This document shows, piece by piece, positions 37,625-48,789 of a DNA stretch of 64,000 nucleotides. The number at the start of each line of letters is the position of its first letter. Position 1 is the first letter of the stretch. The notes beneath the pieces are model-generated. The model searched no databases. It was not told the origin of the DNA and saw nothing but the letters and a program-made list of their open reading frames with translations. Source of the stretch: Panopea generosa (lineage: Eukaryota; Mollusca; Bivalvia; Adapedonta; Hiatellidae); contig CM055909.1 in assembly GCA_029582155.1 (NCBI GenBank), forward strand, positions 17,238,534-17,302,533. Reading direction: 5' to 3'. The position numbers were made by a program, and so were the translations under genes.

Positions 37625-38395
37625 TTGCGACCATTTTACAATTTACCTGCTAGTTTAATATCTAGGGTTATTATACAATTTACCTGCTAGTTTAATATCT
37701 AGGGTTATTATACAATTTACCTGCTAGTTTAATATCTAGGGTCATTTTACAACTTACCTGCTAGTTTAATATCTAGGGTCATTTTCCAATTTACCTGCTA
37801 GTTTAATATCTAGGGTTATTATACAGTTTACCTGCTAGTTTAATATCTAGGGTTATTATACAGTTTACCTGCTAGTTTAATATCTAGGGTTATTATACAA
37901 TTTACCTGCTAGTTTAATATCTAGGGTCATTTTACAACTTACCTGCTAGTTTAATATCTAGGGTCATTTTACAACTTACCTGCTAGTTTAATATCTAGGG
38001 TCATTTTCCAATTTACCTGCTAGTTTAATATCTAGGGTTATTATACAGTTTACCTGCTAGTTTAATATCTAGGGTTATTATACAGTTTAACTGCTAGTTT
38101 AATATCTAGGGTTATTATACAGTTTACCTGCTAGTTTAATATCTAGGGTCATTTTACAACTTACCTGCTAGTTTAATATCTAGGGTCATTTTACAACTTA
38201 CCTGCTAGTTTAATATCTAGGGTCATTTTCCAATTTACCTGCTAGTTTAATATCTAGGGTTATTATACAGTTTACCTGCTAGTTTAATATCTAGGGTTAT
38301 TATACAGTTTACCTGCTAGTTTAATATCTAGGGTTATTATACAGTTTACCTGCTAGTTTAATATCTAGGGTCATTTCACAATTTCCATGGTATGA
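37625..38395. repeat. 37-bp minisatellite with 6-unit higher-order repeat
   Basis: About 20 copies of ACCTGCTAGTTTAATATCTA plus a variable half. The variable half follows a fixed order: two TCATTTTACAACTT, one TCATTTTCCAATTT and three TTATTATACAGTTT. This gives a 222-bp higher-order unit repeated about twice after an irregular start. It ends about 580 bp before the DUF4430 start codon. Confidence 0.94.
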
Positions 38396-38970
38396 TACTT
38401 CGTTCATTTTGTTAACGTTGGATATTTTTATTTTTGCTATTTATATACCTCTGTATTACTTGAAATACTTTTCGATCATTTATTTATTCATTTTGAAATG
38501 AATATGAATTCGAAAAAGGCTAAGTATACGGAGATATTAATTTTGTTCTTACAAAGCTTGATTTTCTAAAGAGTCAAATCAATATGTATAGCTGTATCCT
38601 TTATATACAGAACACTCGTGTTGTACCGTATTGCTGTTAGCGAATATACACATGTTCCTGTTGTAAAAAAAACTAACAACTATATAGAACATCACGTTGA
38701 ACTACAGTATGCATTGTTTTCAAGTGGTTATCATTGTGCAATTAAATTTACAACACTATGAGTGACTTCCATTGTTTTATTTAAATAAGGATCTTCACAC
38801 GGTGTCATGCGAGGTATCGGCGCGGATACGGCTATACATTTTGTTGCTGGAAGGGAAGAAGGTAAACGTTATTATATCAGTTTCAACGTCACAGTGCTAA
38901 CAGTACTTGGATACAACTTGGACACAACTTGGATACGGATACAACTTAATAGATATAATTTACCGCGAGT

Positions 38971-39020
38971 ATGCGCGTTGTTTTGTTGCTGACTTTGCTG
39001 ACAGTCATCCTAGGGCAGCG
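38971..39020 (+). CDS. DUF4430 gene exon 1: signal peptide
   Basis: 50 bp. The ATG is followed by a Leu/Val-rich core; cleavage is likely near GQR. The donor GTAAGT starts at 39021 and two bases of a codon are left over. The upstream 12-bp GGATACAACTT repeats at 38908-38946 lie in the presumed 5' UTR or promoter. Confidence 0.8.
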
Positions 39021-42000
39021 GTAAGTTACTGGCATTGTTTCTTCTTATGTTCATAGCCCTTCCGGTTCTTCAACTAAAAATATAATATTTTCTAAAAGTT
39101 CACATGAACTCCTTGAAATACCACACATAACTGAAGTCGGGTAAAATCTGTATACATCGGTAAATGGTAACATGTATTTTAATTAATATAACTGGAGCTA
39201 TATGGCATTTCTAATATTTCAGTTGAGTCTTATTACTAAAAGTTCTATTTCTCTAATACATTACTCGAACTCATAAGATAATAGATGACTATGCAGAATT
39301 GAAGTCGGAACACAATTTACTCAACGGTAAAGAATAACAGGCAAAATGATCAATGTGAACAAAGTTTCAGTGTTACAAAAATTTGAGTTGAAGTAAATTT
39401 AAAGTTGAGATGTTTAGTGAAAGTGGGGCCAGGGTCGGATTTTACTAAACATCTCCAACTTGAGATTTTCCTCAACTAAAAAAAAGCAATTTCTCTAAAT
39501 GATCTCTTAAAGCATTACACATTGAATAACCACTCAGATTTGAAGTCAGAACTTATCTTTACTTTACATGCTAACTGAATAATACAAATACAGTTATAGC
39601 ATTTAAAAAAATTGAGTTGAGGAAAAGCTCAAGTTGGAGATGTTTAGTGAAACTGGGGCCTGGTATTAAAGTTATATAATTGTTTTAAGTTTTGTAATGC
39701 ATACTTCAGACTGGACGTATAGTTGTTTTAAGGTTTGTAATGCATACTTCAGACTGAACGTATAGTTGTTTTAAGGTTTGTAATGCATACTTCAGACTGA
39801 ACGTATAGTTGTTTTAAGTTTTGTCATGCATATTTCAGACTGGACTTATAATTGTTTTAAGTTTTGTAATGCATACTTCAGACTGATCGTATAGTTGTTT
39901 TAAGTTTTGTCATGTATATTTCAGACTGGACTTATAATTGTTTTAAGTTTTGTAATGCATACTTCAGACTGAACGTACTATTGTTTTAAGTTTTGTCATG
40001 TATATTTCAGACTGAACGTACTGTTGTTTTAAGGTTTGTAATGCATACTTCAGACTGAACGTACGTTTGTTTTAAGTTTTGTAATGCATTCTTCAGACTG
40101 AACGTACTATTGTTTTAAGTTTTGTAATGCATTCTTCAGACTGAACGTATAATTGTTTTAAGTTTTGTAATGCATACTTCAGACTGAACGTATTATTGTT
40201 TTAAGGTTTGTAATGCATTCTTCAGACTGAACGTATAATTGTTTTAAGTTTTGTAATGCATACTTCAGACTGAACGTATTATTGTTTTAAGGTTTGTAAT
40301 GCATACTTCAGAATGAACGTACTGTTGTTTTAAGTTTTGTAATGCATACTTCAGACTGAACGTATTATTGTTTTAAGGTTTGTAATGCATACTTCAGACT
40401 GAACGTACTATTGTTTTAAGGTTTGTAATGCATACTTCAGACTGAACGTACTATTGTTTTAATGTTTGTAATGCATTCTTCAGACTGAACGTATAATTGT
40501 TTTAAGTTTTGTAATGCATACTTCAGACTGAACGTATTATTGTTTTAAGGTTTGTAATGCATACTTCAGACTGAACGTACTGTTGTTTTAAGTTTTGTAA
40601 TGCATTCTTCAGACTAAACGTATAATTGTTTTAAGTTTTGTAATGCATACTTCAGACTGAACGTATTATTGTTTTAAGGTTTGTAATGCATACTTCAGAC
40701 TGAACGTACTATTGCTTTAAGGTTTGTAATGCATACTTCAGACTGAACGTACTATTGTTTTAAGTTTTGTAATGCATACTTCAGACTGAACGTATACTTG
40801 TTTCAAGGTTTGTAATGTATATTTCAGACTGTACGTATAATTGTTTTAAGTTTTGTAATGTATATTTCAGACTGGACGTATAATTGTTTTAAGTTTTGTA
40901 ATGTATATTTCAGACTGGACGTATTATTGTTTTAAGTTTTGTAAATGTATATTTCAGGCTGGACGACTGCGGGAATGGCAATGCAGGAATCAGTTGTGTG
41001 TCGACATTCCGGTATTCTATCACTAATTACCTTCAGAAACCTTATTTTATGGAAACCATGAAGATGCGACTTTGGTGGCGCAGGACAAACTTTTTTGAGT
41101 ATATGCAGGAGGCAGTCTTCATAAACCCGGACCACTTTCATAAGTATGTTATGTTTCATAACTTAATTATATATCACTCAAAATGGGTATCCATGCGAAC
41201 GCCCTCGTAAACTTTTCTAATCATTACTAATATTTTAACTGATTTGTGTGTACAGTCAAACCTGTGTTAAGCAGCCAGTCAATGGAAGAGCAAAAGTGGC
41301 TTTTTAAGACATGCTGTTGCTTAATACAGGTTAATTTACTCTGAAAGCATAGCAATGGGAAATAGAACATATGGTTGCTTAATACAGGTGGCTTCTTAAA
41401 AGAGGTGACCGCTTACACAGGTTTGACAGTATGTCAAATTGAATAGATATATATGTTTAAATCAAACAGTGTAAACAGTAGTTTAAATAGATAACCAAAT
41501 TCATTTGTCGGTTTCAATTTAATATTTATTTGTAAACTTTCAAAAATATATAGAAGTTTTAAATACGTTGAATATTTTAACGATTTAGTTTGATTTTTAC
41601 CCCATGAACTACTCAAGTTTTCTATAGCATAAATAGCAGATAAGCGTCTATGGCTAAATGGTAAGTTCAATTTGAACAATTGTCGCTCGAGTAACTTGGT
41701 TCAGCGAGCGAATTTTAAGAATAGAAAGTATAAATGCGGTGTCGCCGTTAAAAATGCGACTATTACAAACCTCATATACGGTCTCAAATTTTAAAATTAC
41801 AGTATACTCAATCCTATATTCGTTTAAACATATCTATTTATTCAAATTAACATACATTCATACATATCAGTTTGTATACGTATGAACTAGAATGGTTTAC
41901 GGTGGCGTTCGCATGGATACACATTTTGAGAAATATATAATTAAATTATGTGACATTACACATTTGAGTTATGTACAATTAATATATATATTTTTTATTT

Positions 42001-43459
42001 CATAACAGGAATGTATCCACACATAAAAATGCACAAAAACTCGTAAGTTGAGTGCATTGACCTTATATATTTTTTTTTCGTCAAATGTTCACAAATACAT
42101 GCATCTGTCAAATTTTATAAAAGTCACCCTTTTGAACACCATTTATGTCTTATTGCAATATATGCTATGCCAGAGTTTGCAGCAAGAAATCACAACCTTT
42201 ATGAACCATTTGAAAATGTTTCAAACCAAATAATGCTCGCATGTGCACTGCTGATGGGCTTTCTTTTACGTTTACGTTTATGTTTACCAATATTAGTCGA
42301 AAAATATTCTAAATGTACTTGGCATATACTTCCTTAATTTTGAAACTAACACGTTTTACAGTATGTTCTGTAAAAATGTTTAGTATTATTGAATATTTAC
42401 CCTCAATAATGTTGTTTATATAAATTTATGGAGTTTATCCATATATAAAGAATGGACTTTTGTTGCTTTTCTAACTATGATAATACAAATTGTCAGCTGT
42501 AATATATACGAAAAATGAAAAGCTACCACGTTCACATGAGGTGAACATTTTTCACAAATAATATAACAATCCAATATGTTATCAATTAAATACTTTGCGC
42601 TATTTTTATCAGCTTCACCGCGACGTTCTCCAGTCCATACGGGTTCTTCATCGATGCTCTCAATGGCTTAGCTGGAAACTACAATAAAGACAAAACATTC
42701 TGGGCATTTCTAAATGCAACAGGACCATTACCTGTTGGTAGGTTGTACATGTGTTGATTTGTTATTAATAGGACATGTTGGGTTAGTTAAACTTATTTAT
42801 TTTACTTCGATTATGAAAGTTATTACAACTTATACAAAACTCGCTTGAAGTCTCCTGGGTAGATCCGGTACTGAACATATGTTGAATAGTGTCTTGCTCA
42901 AGGACACCAGACGTGTCGGGGTTTGTTCGTGTATAGACAGTTTTTCATATACATTGTACATAATTATGTTTCGAATATCGTTTCTACATTCAGCGATGAG
43001 AATAACAACAATACTTATTGACGAGGCAAACATATTTGTTTGTGTTAAAAATATAGACAATTGAATAGTGATTAAGTATATATTTAAATGTATCGTTTAT
43101 TTTAGGTTTAAATTGCTTCCCTGAAAAGTAATATTATTTTACGATTGTAAATATTAATTTATGTTTTGAATTGAATTGAAAATTTGTGCTGCATTAAACA
43201 GTGTCTGTAACATACCAATGTCGTAATTACTGCTACATTTGAAATGTCTAGAAACTTTAGTGGGTCAGCTGCCATAAACAGTACTGTAATTATAACTGTG
43301 CATGGTTTATATAGAGTTTGTACAATTGTATACATTTTTAACACTAACTTTATAAAATATTTTCTTGTTATTTTCTTTGCAGGAGTGAGTTCATATTTTC
43401 CAAAGGCTGGAGACCGAATCACATTCAACTTCACCAACGTATGGCCTCAGCAGCACTAG
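38971..43459 (+). CDS. Secreted single-domain DUF4430 protein (transcobalamin C-terminal-like)
   Basis: Four exons, 38971-39020, 40958-41143, 42613-42737 and 43383-43459, encode 145 residues. All introns are GT-AG and the phases fit. Exon 1 is a signal peptide (MRVVLLLTLLTVILGQR). Exon 2 carries the N-terminal strands (RYSITNYLQKPYF, KMRLWWRRTNFFEYMQEAVF). Exons 3 and 4 carry the conserved end (FSSPYGFFIDALNGLAG, FWAFLNATGPLPVG, GVSSYFPKAGDRITF). This order matches the C-terminal domain of transcobalamin and intrinsic factor. The alpha-barrel that binds most of cobalamin is absent, so vitamin binding is not implied. Two Cys (DDCGNGNAGISC) precede the domain. Candidate AATAAA at 43796-43801. 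The ligand is unknown. Confidence 0.85.
39215..39432. mobile_element. Palindromic MITE (CTCAACTTGAG family), worn copy
   Basis: The right arm AAAGTTGAGATGTTTAGTGA matches the family; the left arm is eroded. It lies end to end with the next copy in intron 1 of the DUF4430 gene. Confidence 0.55.
39437..39662. mobile_element. Palindromic MITE (CTCAACTTGAG family), good copy
   Basis: The left arm ACTAAACATCTCCAACTTGA is mirrored by TCAAGTTGGAGATGTTTAGT, about 190 bp apart. The second arm pair TTTTCCTCAACT/AGTTGAGGAAA is just inside. Confidence 0.8.
39665..40960 (+). repeat. 43-bp minisatellite running into DUF4430 exon 2
   Basis: About 30 copies at 43-bp spacing (CTTCAGACTG at 39704, 39747, 39790 and on). 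Each has an acceptor-like CATACTTCAG or TATATTTCAG followed by ACTGAACG or ACTGGACG. The last copy is the true acceptor of exon 2, whose first eight bases (GCTGGACG) are part of the unit. Confidence 0.95.
40958..41143 (+). CDS. DUF4430 gene exon 2
   Basis: 186 bp. The acceptor ATATTTCAG is the last of a long series of similar sites in the 43-bp array. The donor GTATGT starts at 41144. Leaves AA of a codon that exon 3 completes as Asn. Confidence 0.85.
41253..41431. mobile_element. Small inverted-repeat element (TACAGTCAAACCTG family), copy 3
   Basis: Begins TACAGTCAAACCTGTGTTAA and ends ACACAGGTTTGACAGTA; about 180 bp, in DUF4430 intron 2. Closely matches 1307-1487. Confidence 0.75.
42009..42042 (+). 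other. Cryptic 34-bp exon in DUF4430 intron 2
   Basis: A strong acceptor (T-rich tract, CATAACAG) and strong donor (GTAAGT) bound 34 bp. Its inclusion would keep the frame open through 12 codons but then shift exon 3 out of frame and reach a stop. It may be an unused exon or a regulated poison exon. Direct joining of exons 2 and 3 fits the family. Confidence 0.4.
42613..42737 (+). CDS. DUF4430 gene exon 3
   Basis: 125 bp encoding FTATFSSPYGFFIDALNG and KDKTFWAFLNATGPLPV. The acceptor TTTTTATCAG ends at 42612 and the donor GTAGGT starts at 42738. Confidence 0.88.
42785..42925. repeat. SINE fragment related to the 91-bp unit family
   Basis: TTATTTTACTTCGATTATGA, GGGTAGATCCGGTACTGA and TTGCTCAAGGACACCA recur from 13900-14060. 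Confidence 0.6.
43383..43459 (+). CDS. DUF4430 gene exon 4
   Basis: 77 bp encoding GVSSYFPKAGDRITFNFT and NVWPQQH, then TAG. The acceptor TTCTTTGCAG ends at 43382. Confidence 0.88.
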
Positions 43460-43934
43460 CATATGTACCAGCAATATTACTCTGATATTATGTTATCTTA
43501 ATATTTTAAAACGTCTCACTAGTATTGTATTATTGTCTGGTGTCTAAGTCATACGTATATCTAATAATGCTTAAATTATCAAAACAGTGTTTTGAAATTG
43601 GCAATATTCTTCATAAATGGACACTATATTATTATCAATACACCAGAAAAAAAATATTAAAAGGCTGGATAAAGGTATTTCCATCAACAAACGAAGATAA
43701 CTACAAAGCCGTGATTCAGTTTGTTAGTCATCCGTGGCTGTTAACGAATATAAACTCAAATTGGAACTTTTTTGTAATTATTTTGCTCTATAACGAATAA
43801 AATAGGTTTTGCAACAACCTTTCTTTTAGAAAAGAAGTTATTTCTCATTTAAAACATAAAGAAAATGATGCTGCGTTTTCACCAATTATTCTAAAACGTC
43901 TTAACTTAAAATATAATAAATTGTGTTAATGAAT

Positions 43935-44248
43935 TGTTGTTGTATGGTGTTTAGCGTCACTTTCAAAAATTTTTCAGTCATATCGTGACGGTGTCTACTT
44001 GAGACAGTATTTTGAGCGCTGTCACACTGGAGTATCATGCTGCAGATACATGGTATGATACCCCACCCAATCACATTGTACTGACACCGGGTCGACCAGA
44101 CCTAAAACTTTCCTTTAAATGCTGAGCGTCAAGCGAATAAGCTTCTAGTACTATTTTTAAAGTCTTTGGTATGGTTCGACCGGGGATCGAACCCACGACC
44201 TTCCGCATGCGAGGCGGACGCTCTACCACTAGACCATGCCGCTGTCAT
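43935..44248 (-). mobile_element. tRNA-derived SINE (family A), copy 3
   Basis: Minus-strand head with A box TGGTCTAGTGGTAGAGCGT and B box GGTTCGATCCCC, and a full body ending at GCGTCACTTTCAAAAATTTT. About 0.5 kb after the DUF4430 stop. Confidence 0.88.
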
Positions 44249-44404
44249 CGTTTTAATGAAATAAACATGAACACACTATCAATATAACTTTTACAAGTAA
44301 TTGTTAGTAAATGTTTGAAAGCGTTTGTTTATTTAATTGTATAATTGTTTTTATTGCGGGCACAAAATGACATATTTATGTATCGACGTGCCGTAAAACA
44401 CCAT

Positions 44405-44650
44405 TCATACATTCATTCGTTTGATATTTCATTCATTGTTCGTTAGTTCATTCATTCATTCATTCATTCATTCATTCATTCATTCATTCATTCATTCATT
44501 CACTCAGTCACTCACTCACTCACTCACTCACTCACTCACTCACTCACTCACTCACTCACTTATTTGTTCATTCGTTCGTTCTTTCGTTCGTTCAACCACC
44601 AACCCACCCACCCACCCATTCATTCATTCATTCATTCATTCATTCATTCG
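44405..44650 (+). repeat. Tetranucleotide tract (TTCA / CACT / GTTC / CCAC)
   Basis: Runs of ATTC, then CACT, then TTCG, then CCAC, then ATTC again. A compound microsatellite that drifted by one base at each change. A 102-codon open frame across it is an artefact. Confidence 0.93.
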
Positions 44651-45026
44651 TTTTTACGACAAAATAATATGTCGTTTAGGAGCCATTAACAACAAAATGG
44701 AAGAGATACGTTTTTATCGTTGCGATTGAAGAAACACCTAGAAATGCTGTCAAAATATATCCATATGAAAAATAGAAAACCTCTATTATAAAATGGTCGT
44801 CAGTAACATTGATATTCCCGGATTCTAACTAAGATTATCGAACCCTGATGTATAAGCAAATAAACTTTAATTGGAAGTTCTTGTCATGTTGATATACAGA
44901 ACAGAGCAGAACAGAATAAAACATATATTTCATTATGTTGTGTACAAAATGCATCACCCTAAATTATACAATATACACTCAATATAAACGTATACTCACT
45001 TAACAGTAATAATTTAATCCACACAG

Positions 45027-45105
45027 CAAGAGAATGGTGCAATGGAAACTCCAAGTGAGAGCAGCTGGTACTAGCATTTATGATGCAATGATGTATGTGA
45101 AAATG
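45027..45105 (+). pseudogene. Relic DUF4430 exon
   Basis: The acceptor CCACACAG is followed by an open segment encoding VQWKLQVRAAGTSIYDAMMY. This resembles the strand-helix part of DUF4430 domains (compare exon 2 of the gene 4 kb upstream), and its entering phase is also one base. The possible donor is weak (GTATAA), and no following exons were found. Confidence 0.45.
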
Positions 45106-45416
45106 GGTATAACCTTTTCTAAATAATGTATTGAATCATTTCAAATATATGCCATTATGTAGTTTCATTTTCCGTGTCATTAGTTGTAAAGACGAGCTAT
45201 TTAAATGTTTAATCTATCTATGTGTATTAATATTTTTGTATCTCAATTAATGTTATTTCAAATGGATACAGTCTAGTTTCAAACAATGTATTGCGTAATT
45301 TGTAGCCTATATTTAGGAAGGCGTACCATCATGATATCTCAAGTATACTTTAAACAATATAATGTCAAAATCACACACTGATTAATTAGAGTCTAGTGGA
45401 ACACTCAATTCTCACT

Positions 45417-45625
45417 TTAAAGGGAATATAGCAGGATTAAACAAAATGATATTTGCTAAAACATTTTCTCCCAATATATCATGCCTTATATACTCACTGA
45501 CCCCGTATTGCCTTAAGGATCTATATTTAAATATGCCAATATAAAATTTTGAAAAGTGATTCTTAACATGGACTTCACGCCCAGGTTAGATTTAAATAGA
45601 TTTTGACGAATTATATGAGATACAA
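45417..45625. repeat. Dispersed repeat pair, member 1
   Basis: AGGGAATATAGCAGGATT, ATACTCACTGACCCCGTATT and the following block match, in order but diverged, 49640-49870. Class unknown. Confidence 0.5.
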
Positions 45626-45914
45626 GTTTACACGTAGTAAAACATGTTTCATCGTAGAAATAGTAATACTTACAATGCGAAGGTCGTCAAGCAGTATTTA
45701 GATGCTGTCTAGTTTTATATTTGTGTTATGTGGACAGATTTATAGATTGAATACATTAACAAACTGATGTTTTTTCTTGATCCTTTCATGTGTTCACTGT
45801 CCTAAAATAGAGTTACTTTGCAGCATCATTAAATGTAACCTAATATATAACTACATACACACTTGCTTGGCCAAACGTCATTTACACACATTCCCTGGTT
45901 CCAAATCCGGAAGC

Positions 45915-46225
45915 GGGACACGATTAGCGAATAGCTCGTCTGACTACCAATCCAAGGGTCATTAGTTCGAATTATTGCATGGCCCGGTCTCCGTGATGAT
46001 TGATATATGACATTGTGTCTCATTATCATTCGTCTTTCACCGCTGATTCTAGTGAGAAAGTCATCAATTATTTGCGGATATGGGGTATGCTTGAGTACTG
46101 GTTAACCTTCCAGGATCCCAGGAAACTGTGGTTATGTTAACTGATCGTTTGTTAGTCATCAGTGGCATATAAGTGACGCTTAATATTCAATCAATCAATC
46201 AAGTAATCAATCAATCAATCAATCA
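45915..46225 (+). repeat. SINE family C, fullest copy
   Basis: A degenerate tRNA-like head (TTAGTTCGAATTATTGC) is followed by the family C body CTCCGTGATGATTGATATAT, GTGAGAAAGTCATCAATTAT and GAGTACTGGTTAACC. It ends in a (CAAT)n tail, which is typical of a retroposed SINE. Confidence 0.7.
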
Positions 46226-46269
46226 GATCTGGGATGCAGAAAAATACCTGAAGACAAACTGATCATGTC

Positions 46270-46380
46270 GTGTTTAAATGTCAGATAACATAAGTGATCT
46301 TAATCTATGGGCACGAAGCAAATAACAAAACATAGATAATGATCTTAATCCCTTATGAGCACGAAGCAAATAACCAAATA
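46270..46380 (+). repeat. Two outlying copies of the 49-bp satellite unit
   Basis: Two copies of AAGTGATCTTAATC-type sequence with GCACGAAGCAAATAAC, the unit of the 50765-53125 array 4.4 kb away. Confidence 0.85.
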
Positions 46381-46904
46381 AAGATATTTTTTCTTTTTAT
46401 CTATCAAATAAAAAACTTTATCTTCTTTTTTTCTCCATCTGTTGCATGTATAGTTTTCTCTAAAACATAGTATAATTTAGATTTGTATTGTATTAATGAG
46501 GATGATAAAAGAACTTATTTTTATGCATGCACATTTGGAGAGAACTAGAACTTTTATATGCTTTATTTGTACAGTATATCTATAGAATATATATGAAACA
46601 AAACACGATTTTGATTCATCATAAATACATGTTAAAGGGTATGAAAATATATTTTTTAAATTGTGTTCGAAAGAGTATTATAGACGACAGTGTATATGGC
46701 GATACAATTCTATTGAAGATTCATTAACAACACCAATAATTTAACATAATCTTAGCCAACTTTAGAATATTTATTATTGTGTAAGTGTATTTTAACTGAC
46801 ATGCGGTAAAGGTTACAATCGATATTATTCATGTTGCTTTTCAACCATTTCATATCCATGCAACTTGAAAATAAAAAATGATCAGCATTGACAACGTAAC
46901 TACT

Positions 46905-48785
46905 TGACTTCTCCCGAATCAGGTCTGTCCCAAAACCTGATATCTCCTGAATCAGGTCTGTCCAAGAACCTGACATCTCCCGATTCAGGTCTGTCCCAGA
47001 ACCTGATATCTCCCGTATCTCCCAAATCAGGTCTATCCCGAGACCTGATATCTCCCGAATCAGGTCTGTCCAAGAACCTGATATCTCCCGAATCAGGTCT
47101 GTCCCAGAACTTGATATCTCCAGAATCAGGTCTTTCCCTGAACCTGATATCTCCCGAATCAGGTCTATCCCAGAACTTGATATCTCCAGAATCAGGTCTG
47201 TCCCTGAACATGATATCTCCCGAATCAGGTCTGTCCAAAAACTTGATATCTCCTGAATCAGGTCTGTCCCAGAACCTGACATCTCCCGAATCAGGTCTGT
47301 CCAAGAACCTGACATCTCCCGAATCAGGTCTGTCCCAGAACCTGACATCTCCCGAATCAAGTCTGTCCCTGAACCTGATATCTCCCGAAACAGGTCTATC
47401 CCGAGACTTGATATCTCCCGAATCAGGTCTGTCCAAGAACCTGATATCTCCCGAATCAGGTCTATCCCGAGACTTGATATTTCCCGAATCAGGTCTGTCC
47501 AAGAACCTGATATTTCCCGAATCAGGTCTGTCCCAGAACTTGATCTCTCCCGAGTCAGGTCTATCCCAGAACCTGATATCTCCAGAATCAGGTCTGTCCC
47601 TGAACCTGCTATCTCCCGAATCAGGTCTGTCCAAAAACCTGATATCTCCTGAATCAGGTCTGTCCCAGAACCTGACATCTCCCGAATCAGGTCTGTCCAA
47701 GAACCTGATATCTCCAGAATCAGGTCTGTCCCAGAACCTGATATCTCCCGAATCAGGTCTGTCCAAGAACCTGATATCTCCAGAATCAGGTCTGTCCAAG
47801 CCCTGATATCTCCCGAATCAGGTCTTTCCCAGAACCTGATATCTCCCGAATCAGGTCTATTCCAGAACCTGACATCTCCTGAATCAGGTCTGTCCCAGAA
47901 CCTGACATCTCCCGAATCAGGTCTGTCCAAGAACCTGATATCTCCAGAATCAGGTCTGTCCAAGCCCTGATATCTCCCGAATCAGGTCTGTCCAAGAATC
48001 TGATATCTCCCAAATCAGGTCTGTCCCAGAACTTGATATCTCCCGAATCAGGTCTATTTCAGAACCTGATATCTCCCGAATCAGGTCTATTTCAGAACAT
48101 GATATCTCACGAATCAGGTCTGTCCCTGAACCTGATATCTCCCGAATCAGGTCTGTCCCAGAACCTGATATCTACCAAATCAAGTCTGTCCAAGAACTTG
48201 ATATTTCCCGAATCAGGTCTGTCCCTGAACCTGATATCTCCAGAATCAGGTCTGTCCAAGAACCTGATATCTCCCGAATCAGGTATATCCCAGAACCTGA
48301 TATCTCCCGAATCAGGTATGTCCCTGAACCTGATATCTCCCGAATCAGGTCTGTCCCAGAACCTGATATCTACCAAATCAGGTCTGTCCAAGAACTTGAT
48401 ATCTCCCGAATCAGGTCTGTCCAAGAACTTGATATCTCCCGAATCAGGTCTATCCCAGAACCTGATATCTCCCGAATCAGGTCTGTTCCTTAACCTGATA
48501 TCTCCCGAATCAGGTATGTCCAAGAACCTGATATCTCCCGAATCAGGTATGTCCCGTGACTTGATATCTTCCGAATCAGGTCTGTCCAAGAACCTGATAT
48601 CTCCCGAATCAGGTCTGTCCAAGAACCTGATATCTCCCGAATCAGGTATGTCCAAGAACCTGATATCTCCCGAATCAGGTCTGTCCCAGAACCTGATATC
48701 TCCCGAATCAGGTCTGTCCCAGAACCTGATATCTCCCAAATCAGTTCTGTCCCAGAACCTGATATCTCCTGAATCAGGTGTATCA
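46905..48785. repeat. 33-bp minisatellite B with alternating palindromic arms
   Basis: About 57 copies of a 33-bp unit (TCTCCCGAATCAGGTCTGTC plus CCAGAACCTGATA). Each unit holds ATCAGGT and its reverse complement ACCTGAT, so every arm can pair with either neighbour. A 9-bp insert near 47015 and a short deletion in the units near 47800 and 47965 break the phase. Because 33 is a multiple of 3 and the unit lacks stops, long false open frames exist on both strands. Confidence 0.96.
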
Positions 48786-48789
48786 GCTC

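Noticed and set aside
44421..44729. A 102-codon Ser/His/Thr-rich frame
   Set aside because: A translation of a tetranucleotide microsatellite.
46752..47963. A 403-codon minus-strand open frame (and 300- and 269-codon plus-strand frames) of 11-residue repeats
   Set aside because: The 33-bp unit is a multiple of three and stop-free in several frames on both strands, so long frames are automatic. There is no signal, domain or splice context.
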